NCBI GenBank assembly: GCA_015061765.1
Contig: SUVZ01000251.1
Span: 1-5,996 of the forward strand
Direction: 5' to 3'
DNA length: 5,996 bases
From: Lentisphaerota bacterium
Lineage (GTDB): Bacteria; Verrucomicrobiota; Kiritimatiellia; RFP12; UBA1067
A program made the translations under genes and the position numbers. The notes under the pieces were generated by a model. That model worked only from the letters and a program-made list of their open reading frames with translations. It made no database searches and was not told the origin of the DNA. Positions 1 through 5,135 of this stretch are shown here, piece by piece. The first letter of the stretch is position 1, and each line of letters starts with the position of its first letter.

Positions 1-1
1 G

Positions 2-1069
2 TTCTCCATGGCGGCATTAGGCGGTCAGGCGAACGCCATAGTGCGTTTGCTCAATTCGCGTGCGTCCGGCTCGCCAAAAGGATATGCGGAGGCAGCAGCC
101 GAGGTTGCAGCCGCTGCGGCCGAGGGCAAGCCTCTTCAGCGTTTTGTGCTCGCAGTCGTCTCTCGCGAGCATGACGCTCCGGAGGCGGCGAAGATCGATG
201 ACGCCACGCGCGAGGAGTATCTCAAGGACAGTCGGGAACGAATCGAGAAACTGGCCCATCGTACGAACAATTCGCTTGCGTGGTATCTTCTCTCCATCGA
301 CAGGAATGACACGAATCTCCTGCAGCGCGCGGCGCTGGGCGGCAATGTGCAGGCTCTGAACGCATGGGGTGCGTTGCTGGTGAACGCCGCCGTTGCGGAA
401 GGGCGTTCCACAAACGAGATAGCGAATGCGTTGAGCGAGGCGCTCGGATTCTTCAAGCAGGCGGCGGGAATGGGCGACGGAAACGGACTCTACAATCTCG
501 GCATGTGCTATGCCCGCGGGCTCGGTACGCCGCGCAATGACGAGCGGGCGTTCGACTGCTTCCGCAATGCCGCCGAGAAGGGGCATCCCGAGGCCATCAA
601 CAATATCGGCTGGTTTTTCCGTGAGGGGCGCATCGTCAGCAAGGATCTGGAGCTTTCCACGAAATGGTTCAAGAAGTCGGCGGATTACGGCAATGCGTAC
701 GGCGAATACAATTACGGGCTTGCGCTTCATCGCGGCGAAGGCACAAGGCGCAATGACAGGCTTGCGGCGGAGTATTTCAGGCGTGCCGCGGCTGGTGGAT
801 GCGTAGAGGCGGTCAATTCGTTCGGTCTCGCGCTTTTGCGCGGAGAAGGCATCGAGAAAAATGAGATGGAGGCCATCAAGGCGTTTGAGCGCGCCGCTTC
901 AGCCGGGTTTCCGCCGGCCATGGAGAATCTGGCCGCCTGCTACCAGAAGGGCGATGGCGTGAAGGCCGACGACAAGCGCGCCATGCTGTGGCGCATCCGC
1001 TCGAAGGCGGCGCGCGGAGATCGTGCGGCGCGTGCATGGCTCCTCCAGAACGACAAAGAGAAATGGTGA
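2..1069 (+). CDS. Sel1-like repeat protein, probably 5'-truncated by the window edge
   Basis: Alpha-helical solenoid protein of the Sel1/TPR-like repeat family, which usually acts as a protein-protein scaffold; no catalytic motif is visible. Counting from the first ATG (base 8, 353 residues), five tandem repeats of almost exactly 36 residues run at about 157-192, 193-228, 229-264, 265-300 and 301-336. Each has the pattern A..N.G......G.G...(N/D)...A...F..AA..G, for example AINNIGWFF and AVNSFGLALLRGEG. A looser repeat lies at 113-156. Residues 25-40 are Ala-rich. The frame is open to the window edge (codons Phe-Ser precede the ATG), and the first residues MAALGG..A resemble the internal repeat boundary RAALGG at 107-112. 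The true start is therefore probably upstream and ATG 8 may be internal; a signal peptide cannot be assessed. The stop (1067-1069) overlaps the chosen ilvB start as TGATG, implying coupled translation. Family assignment is firm; the binding partner is unknown. Confidence 0.85.
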   Translation, partial: FSMAALGGQANAIVRLLNSRASGSPKGYAEAAAEVAAAAAEGKPLQRFVLAVVSREHDAPEAAKIDDATREEYLKDSRERIEKLAHRTNNSLAWYLLSIDRNDTNLLQRAALGGNVQALNAWGALLVNAAVAEGRSTNEIANALSEALGFFKQAAGMGDGNGLYNLGMCYARGLGTPRNDERAFDCFRNAAEKGHPEAINNIGWFFREGRIVSKDLELSTKWFKKSADYGNAYGEYNYGLALHRGEGTRRNDRLAAEYFRRAAAGGCVEAVNSFGLALLRGEGIEKNEMEAIKAFERAASAGFPPAMENLAACYQKGDGVKADDKRAMLWRIRSKAARGDRAARAWLLQNDKEKW

Positions 1070-2799
1070 TGAAGAAGGATGAAAGATCGGGCGCGCAAGC
1101 CCTTGTCGAATCGCTGACCAAAGCGGGCACAGATGTGCTCTTCGGATATCCGGGTGGAGCCGTGCTTGACATTTTCAACTGCCTGCCGGACGCCCAGTTC
1201 CAGTTTGTCCTGGGGCGTCACGAGCAGGGTTGCGTCCATATGGCCGACGGCTATGCGCGTTCCACCGGCAAGGCGGGCGTGTGTCTTGTGACTTCCGGCC
1301 CCGGTGCGACGAATACGATCACAGGCCTTGCCACGGCGAATATGGACGGCATCCCGCTAGTGTGCATCACGGGCCAGGTGCCGCTGTCTCAGATCGGCAC
1401 AGATGCTTTCCAGGAGGCTGACATGAGCGGCATCTGCCGCGCCGTCACAAAGCACAGCTTCCTCGTCCAGAGCGCGGACGAGATTCCGGAGACTGTCGCC
1501 GAGGCATTCTATATCGCCACGCACGGCAAGCCAGGTCCGGTTGTGATCGACATACCGAAGAACGTCCAGCAGATGCGCACTTCCGCGCAGTATCCCGAGC
1601 GCGTCTCGCTCCGCGCCTACCATCCGGAGTCCATGGCGACTACATCGCAGATGACGCGCTTCGCGAAGCTTGTGAACGAGTCCAGGCGTCCCGTGCTGTA
1701 TGCTGGCGGCGGCGTGATCGCATCCGGCGCGGCCAGGGACGTCGCCAATCTCGCGCACAAGGCGCAGATTCCCGTGGCGACTACGCTCATGGGGCTCGGA
1801 TCCTTCGATGAAAACGATCCTCTCGCGCTGAGGCTCGCCGGGATGCACGGAACAGCGGCTGCGAACCACGCCATAAATGAAGCGGATCTCATCATCGCTC
1901 TCGGCGTGAGGTTTTCCGACCGTGTCACCGGCAAGCTCGCCGCGTACGCGAAGCGCGCCAAGATCATCCATGTGGACTGCGATCCCAGCTCTATCGGCAA
2001 GAACGTTGCGGTGGATCTCGGCATCGTCGCCGACGTGAAGGACGTGCTTACGACCGTCAATTCCCGCATCAAGCCGGCCGAGCACAAGGAATGGCTCGCA
2101 CATGTCGAGGAGTGGAAGAAGAAGCGTCCCGTATCCTACAGGCCGATGCACAAGGGCGTGATAATGCCCCAGCAGGTGATCGAGTCCATCGACCGCGCGA
2201 CGGGCGGCAAGGCCGTCGTGGTCACGGACGTCGGACAGCAGCAGATGTGGTCCGCACAGTTCTTCCGCCACAACATCCCGCGCCACTTCCTCACTTCCGG
2301 CGGCATGGGCACGATGGGTTTCGGCATTCCGGCGGCGATTGGCGCTGCTTTCGCGCGTCCGGACCACAAGACTGTCGCGGTGTGCGGCGACGGCGGCGCG
2401 CAGATGACTTTCGAGGAGGTTGTGGTCGCGGTTGAGCACAAGCTCCCCGTTACGTTCATCGTGATAAACAACGCGTGTCTCGGCATGGTCCGCCAGTGGC
2501 AGGAGCTGTTCTACGGGAAGCGCTATTCCGGGTCGATCCTGTCCGTGAAGGGACGTCTTTCCAACGAGCGCCTCGAGCAGGATCTCAAGTACGACTATCT
2601 TCCTGACTTCAAGAAGCTTGCGGAGGCGCACGGAGCGGAGACGTTCCGCGTGATCGATCCGGCGAAGCTTGACGCCACGATCCGCAAGGCGATCAACTCG
2701 AAGCGCACCTCCTTCGTGGAGGTCATCGTTGAGCCTCGCGCCAACGTGTATCCTATGCAGCCCGGCGGCCAGCCGGTGGAAGGGATGATCTACGAATGA
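1069..2799 (+). CDS. ilvB: Acetolactate synthase (acetohydroxyacid synthase) large, catalytic subunit
   Basis: Catalyses ThDP-dependent condensation of pyruvate with pyruvate or 2-oxobutyrate to acetolactate or acetohydroxybutyrate, the first common step of valine, leucine and isoleucine synthesis; cytoplasmic. The product is 576 residues, close to E. coli IlvI (574). Domain order is typical. The N-terminal PYR domain has GYPGG (26-30) and the catalytic Glu52 in HEQG. It is followed by SGPGATN and ITGQVP. A central FAD-type domain contains the AKIIHVD and IGKNV motifs. The C-terminal ThDP domain has GDGG at 440-443 and closing NN at 467-468, then VRQWQELFY. The frame is open back to an ATG at 988, but that would overlap the upstream gene by 82 nt and add 27 residues without family resemblance. 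ATG 1063 is also possible. I chose ATG 1069 because it overlaps the preceding stop (TGATG), gives the family length, and has AAAGAG at 1055-1060, 8 nt upstream. It overlaps the small-subunit gene by 4 nt. Confidence 0.97.
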   Translation: MKKDERSGAQALVESLTKAGTDVLFGYPGGAVLDIFNCLPDAQFQFVLGRHEQGCVHMADGYARSTGKAGVCLVTSGPGATNTITGLATANMDGIPLVCITGQVPLSQIGTDAFQEADMSGICRAVTKHSFLVQSADEIPETVAEAFYIATHGKPGPVVIDIPKNVQQMRTSAQYPERVSLRAYHPESMATTSQMTRFAKLVNESRRPVLYAGGGVIASGAARDVANLAHKAQIPVATTLMGLGSFDENDPLALRLAGMHGTAAANHAINEADLIIALGVRFSDRVTGKLAAYAKRAKIIHVDCDPSSIGKNVAVDLGIVADVKDVLTTVNSRIKPAEHKEWLAHVEEWKKKRPVSYRPMHKGVIMPQQVIESIDRATGGKAVVVTDVGQQQMWSAQFFRHNIPRHFLTSGGMGTMGFGIPAAIGAAFARPDHKTVAVCGDGGAQMTFEEVVVAVEHKLPVTFIVINNACLGMVRQWQELFYGKRYSGSILSVKGRLSNERLEQDLKYDYLPDFKKLAEAHGAETFRVIDPAKLDATIRKAINSKRTSFVEVIVEPRANVYPMQPGGQPVEGMIYE

Positions 2800-3041
2800 A
2801 AGAGCAGATACACAGATTGAATTGCTATGTCGAGAACCGTCCCGGCGTGCTTGCGCGCATCGTTGGGCTGATCTCCGGCCGCGGGTACAACATCCAGACG
2901 CTGTCCGTCGGACCAACCGAGGACGGCACCGTCTCCCGCATGAAGATAGACGTTCTCGGCGGCGAAAAGGAGATCAATCAGGTTATGCTCCAGCTCCGCA
3001 ACCAGGTGAACGTGATTGAGGTCACGTCTCGCCGCCGCTGA
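2796..3041 (+). CDS. ilvN: Acetolactate synthase small, regulatory subunit (single ACT domain)
   Basis: Regulatory partner of the large subunit encoded immediately upstream; family members raise catalytic activity and confer feedback inhibition by branched-chain amino acids, usually valine. The 81-residue product is essentially one ACT domain (about residues 5-78). It carries the hallmark run ENRPGVLARIVGL, RGYNIQTL (29-36), then SVGPTED and SRMKIDV. Asn14, Gly17 and Asn32 align by eye with E. coli IlvH Asn11, Gly14 and Asn29, positions associated with valine binding, so valine sensitivity is plausible (inference). It is the size of E. coli IlvN/IlvM (about 90-96 aa) and lacks the C-terminal half of IlvH-type subunits (about 160 aa). 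The next gene starts 21 nt after the stop, so there is no room for a hidden second half. The start overlaps the ilvB stop as ATGA, with a purine-rich GGAAGGG at 2778-2784, implying coupled translation and fixed stoichiometry. Confidence 0.95.
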   Translation: MKEQIHRLNCYVENRPGVLARIVGLISGRGYNIQTLSVGPTEDGTVSRMKIDVLGGEKEINQVMLQLRNQVNVIEVTSRRR

Positions 3042-3062
3042 GGCGTCAGAGGGGCATGCAGC

Positions 3063-3716
3063 ATGAAGGTGTTCGTCACCGCCATGGAATGTGAAGCGGA
3101 GGCGGTCGTCCGCAATCTCTCCAATGCCGTGGAGTCGTCCCTGTGCGGACGCAGGGTTGTGCGCGGAACGCTTTGCGGCACAGATACTGCCGTCGTCGTC
3201 GCGGGTGTGGGCAAGGCGAACGCCGCATCCGGAACGCAGCTTGCGATCTCCAGTCTTGGCGCTGCGGCGATAATAAACGTCGGTGTCGCGGGCGGGCTCG
3301 ATCCGGAACTGAGCGTCGGGGCTGTCTACCGCGCATCCAGGGCTGTGGAATACGATTTCGACCTTTCGAAGGTAAATGGTTCGTCCGTCGGCACGCCTGA
3401 TGAACGCAATACTCCGTTCTTCGATCTTGCCGAGGCGGGGGATTGGCCTGTCGCCACTGTGGCGACAGGTGACAGGTTCACGGACGACGAATGTGATTTT
3501 GCGTTTTTGCGTGAGACATTCGGGGCGACCGTCAGGGACATGGAGCTCGGGGCCATAGCCCATACCGCATTTCGCGCCGGCATCCCGGTGTATTCGTTCA
3601 AGGCGATAACGAATGTCGTGGGCCAGGGGCCGATGACCGGCCAGTACAAGGCTAATCTCTCGCGTTGCCTTGATGTCCTGGCGGATGAGACGCCGGATTT
3701 CTTCGCTGCGATATGA
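3063..3716 (+). CDS. Nucleoside phosphorylase superfamily protein, MTA/SAH nucleosidase-like, atypical active site
   Basis: A 217-residue protein of the PNP/UDP family most like MTA/SAH nucleosidase (E. coli MtnN, 232 aa), which cleaves the N-glycosidic bond of 5'-methylthioadenosine and S-adenosylhomocysteine in the cytoplasm. Recognisable parts: N-terminal MKVFVTAMECE, where Glu11 aligns with catalytic Glu12 of MtnN; GVGKANAA (48-55); INVGVAGGLDPELSVG (71-86); YDFDL (97-101), corresponding to the HD.D region; TGDRF (135-139); DMELGAIAH (159-167), where Glu161 matches ribose-binding Glu174. The position of MtnN catalytic Asp197 is Asn184 here (AITNVVG). Asn at this place is typical of family members acting on 6-oxopurines, including, as I recall, futalosine hydrolase, so hypoxanthine/guanine nucleosides, futalosine, or loss of activity are alternatives. 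I therefore give no symbol. AGAGGGG at 3048-3054 lies 8 nt before the start. The stop overlaps the mnmE start by 4 nt. Confidence 0.85.
   Translation: MKVFVTAMECEAEAVVRNLSNAVESSLCGRRVVRGTLCGTDTAVVVAGVGKANAASGTQLAISSLGAAAIINVGVAGGLDPELSVGAVYRASRAVEYDFDLSKVNGSSVGTPDERNTPFFDLAEAGDWPVATVATGDRFTDDECDFAFLRETFGATVRDMELGAIAHTAFRAGIPVYSFKAITNVVGQGPMTGQYKANLSRCLDVLADETPDFFAAI
3447..3469. repeat. Perfect 23-bp inverted repeat inside the nucleosidase gene
   Basis: Two 11-nt arms, CCTGTCGCCAC and GTGGCGACAGG, are exact reverse complements separated by one T. They lie within the coding sequence for Pro-Val-Ala-Thr-Val-Ala-Thr-Gly (residues 129-136). In mRNA this could form a GC-rich hairpin with a stem of about 9-10 bp. 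No T-tract follows, so it does not look like an intrinsic terminator. Function unknown. Confidence 0.6.
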
Positions 3717-4996
3717 GTGCATCGGACACAATTGCGGCGATTGCGACGGCTCCCGGTCGCGGCGGTGTCGCGGTCGTGCGCGTCAGCGGATCTGATGCGT
3801 GGAAAGTTGCAGGCGAGGTTGCAGGCCGCAATGTCGTTTCCGGAGACGCAGGACGTTTTTTCCACTGCGATTTCAGGTTCTCCGACGGATCTGTCGCCGA
3901 TAGCGGACTTCTCCTTGTGTTCAAGGGCCCGGCATCATATACCGGCGAGGATGTCGTGGAGTTTCAAGGACATGGCGGAAGTGTCGCGCCGCGCCGTGTC
4001 CTTGAGGCGTGTTTCGCTGCCGGGGCGCGTCTTGCCAGGCGCGGAGAGTTCACGGAGCGCGCATTCCTGAACGGCAAACTGGACCTGTCGGCGGCCGAGG
4101 CCGTGATCGATCTTGTCGATGCCCGTACCGATAGGGCGGCCAATGACGCGCAGGCTCGTCTGCGCGGCGTGCTTTCCGACAGGTACGAGGAGCTTTACCG
4201 TGATGCGATAGAGGCGTCGAGCCGGATGGAACATCTGCTGGATGTCGATGAGTCTGAGATACCCGATGGTACTGTTGCGGCATACGCTGCGGACATTGAA
4301 AGCCTTAAGAGGCGTATCCGGGCGTTGCTTGCCACCGCCCATGAAGGCAGGATCCTCCGAGACGGGGCGCTTGTCGTTCTCGCCGGTGCGCCGAATGCGG
4401 GCAAGAGTTCGCTCATGAACGCTCTTTTGGGGGAATGCCGTGCCATTGTTTCCGATGTCGCCGGCACGACGCGCGACTCCATAGAGGAGGGGCTGGATGT
4501 CTGCGGCTGGCCGATACGTCTTGTAGATACCGCCGGACTCCGTGAGACTGACGATGCGATAGAGTCCGAAGGTGTTGTCCGCGCCGAAGCTCTCATGGAG
4601 AAGGCGGATGTCGTGATCGCGCTTGATTGCGACATTCCAGGTGCGGTGCGCATACACGCGAAATGCGATCTTGACGGCGAATCGCGGCATGGGGACGGCG
4701 CGATCTGTGTCTCGTCAAAGACCGGCGAGGGCCTTCCGGAGCTGAAGAGTGCGATCGCGGACAGGCTCAAGGAGCTTTCGGCTGAGGCATCCGAGGATGT
4801 AGCGGACATCACCGCCCGCCATACCGATCTGCTTGGCAAGGCGCTTTCCGCCCTTGAAGGGACAGACCCTACCGATCCCGTCCTTGCGGCGAATGCGCTC
4901 CGTCGAGCTGCGCAGTCCATAGGCGAGGTAATAGGCAAGACCTATTCCGACGACCTTTTGGACGCGCTCTTTTCGCGGTTTTGCGTCGGCAAGTAG
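3713..4996 (+). CDS. mnmE: tRNA uridine-5-carboxymethylaminomethyl modification GTPase MnmE (TrmE)
   Basis: Acts with MnmG to place the (carboxymethyl)aminomethyl group on the wobble uridine (U34) of a subset of tRNAs, using a tetrahydrofolate one-carbon donor and GTP hydrolysis; cytoplasmic. The 427-residue product has all MnmE parts. The N-terminal folate-binding domain begins DTIAAIATAPGRGGVAVVRVSG (5-26) and has SYTGEDVVEFQGHGG. The helical domain starts with GEFTERAFLNGKLDLSAAEAV (111-131). The inserted G domain has P-loop GAPNAGKSS (225-233), G2 GTTRD (251-255), G3 DTAG (272-275), G4 at 316-319 and G5 SSK (334-336). The C-terminus FCVGK has the catalytic Cys424. It is shorter than E. 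coli MnmE (454 aa), with about 21 residues fewer between G3 and G4, and G4 reads AKCD instead of NKxD. The start overlaps the nucleosidase stop as ATGA without a strong Shine-Dalgarno, suggesting coupling. mnmG is not in the window. Confidence 0.96.
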   Translation: MSASDTIAAIATAPGRGGVAVVRVSGSDAWKVAGEVAGRNVVSGDAGRFFHCDFRFSDGSVADSGLLLVFKGPASYTGEDVVEFQGHGGSVAPRRVLEACFAAGARLARRGEFTERAFLNGKLDLSAAEAVIDLVDARTDRAANDAQARLRGVLSDRYEELYRDAIEASSRMEHLLDVDESEIPDGTVAAYAADIESLKRRIRALLATAHEGRILRDGALVVLAGAPNAGKSSLMNALLGECRAIVSDVAGTTRDSIEEGLDVCGWPIRLVDTAGLRETDDAIESEGVVRAEALMEKADVVIALDCDIPGAVRIHAKCDLDGESRHGDGAICVSSKTGEGLPELKSAIADRLKELSAEASEDVADITARHTDLLGKALSALEGTDPTDPVLAANALRRAAQSIGEVIGKTYSDDLLDALFSRFCVGK

Positions 4997-5008
4997 CCTG
5001 AACGCAAA
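4980..5008 (+). terminator. Stem-loop spanning the mnmE stop codon, possible weak terminator or 3'-end structure
   Basis: TTTGCGT (4980-4986) pairs exactly with ACGCAAA (5002-5008). Inside this, GGC (4988-4990) pairs with GCC (4996-4998) around an AAGTA loop, leaving a one-base and a three-base internal bulge. The structure covers the last mnmE codons and the TAG. No U-run follows it, so intrinsic termination is doubtful; it may instead be an mRNA 3'-end stabilising structure or chance. Confidence 0.35.
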
Positions 5009-5079
5009 GAGATTGAGTGAAGGTAAATGGAAATGCGTGGATAAAACAAATGTGGGTAAACTTCAGGCATCAGAGTCCT

Positions 5080-5095
5080 TATAATATGGTATAAT
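5080..5095 (+). promoter_or_regulatory. Tandem consensus -10 elements; promoter for the metallophosphoesterase gene
   Basis: The 139-nt gap between mnmE and the next gene is markedly more AT-rich than the genes around it and contains two perfect sigma-70-type TATAAT hexamers, at 5080-5085 and 5090-5095. The second is preceded by TGG (5087-5089), giving the extended -10 form TGnTATAAT. No convincing TTGACA-like -35 lies 16-18 nt upstream of either, which fits an extended -10 promoter. A start about 6-7 nt after the second hexamer (around 5101-5102) would leave a leader of about 35 nt. Confidence 0.7.
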
Positions 5096-5100
5096 CGAGC

Positions 5101-5114
5101 ATCAAAATTTTGAT
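5101..5114. promoter_or_regulatory. 14-bp perfect palindrome at the predicted transcription start, candidate operator
   Basis: ATCAAAATTTTGAT is a perfect palindrome beginning 5 nt after the extended -10 element, so it covers the predicted +1 region and early leader. A dimeric repressor bound here would block transcription. Its position is suggestive, but it is very AT-rich within an AT-rich spacer and I recognise no specific regulator consensus. Confidence 0.35.
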
Positions 5115-5135
5115 TTAGAATTTAGGAGATTCAAG

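Noticed and set aside
988..1068. Upstream start for ilvB at ATG 988 (or ATG 1063)
   Set aside because: It would add 27 residues that duplicate the coding space of the Sel1 gene and have no counterpart in the family; ATG 1063 leaves only 2 nt after the AAAGAG purine run.
1357..2916. A 519-codon open frame on the minus strand opposite ilvB
   Set aside because: It lies entirely antisense to a clearly recognisable acetolactate synthase; its translation is Arg/His-rich with no family resemblance, as expected for a shadow frame in GC-rich DNA.
3076..3336. Possible frameshift or hidden second half of ilvN after its stop
   Set aside because: The + strand downstream immediately encodes a clear nucleosidase N-terminus with its own Shine-Dalgarno; no IlvH-like C-terminal sequence is seen in another frame.
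2790..3731. A 313-codon minus-strand open frame opposite ilvN and the nucleosidase
   Set aside because: It covers two well-supported + strand genes and shows no recognisable motif or ribosome binding site; a shadow frame.
3803..3827. Short direct repeat GTTGCAGGC occurring twice near the mnmE start
   Set aside because: It simply encodes Val-Ala-Gly twice in the N-terminal domain; too short and isolated to be a meaningful repeat element.
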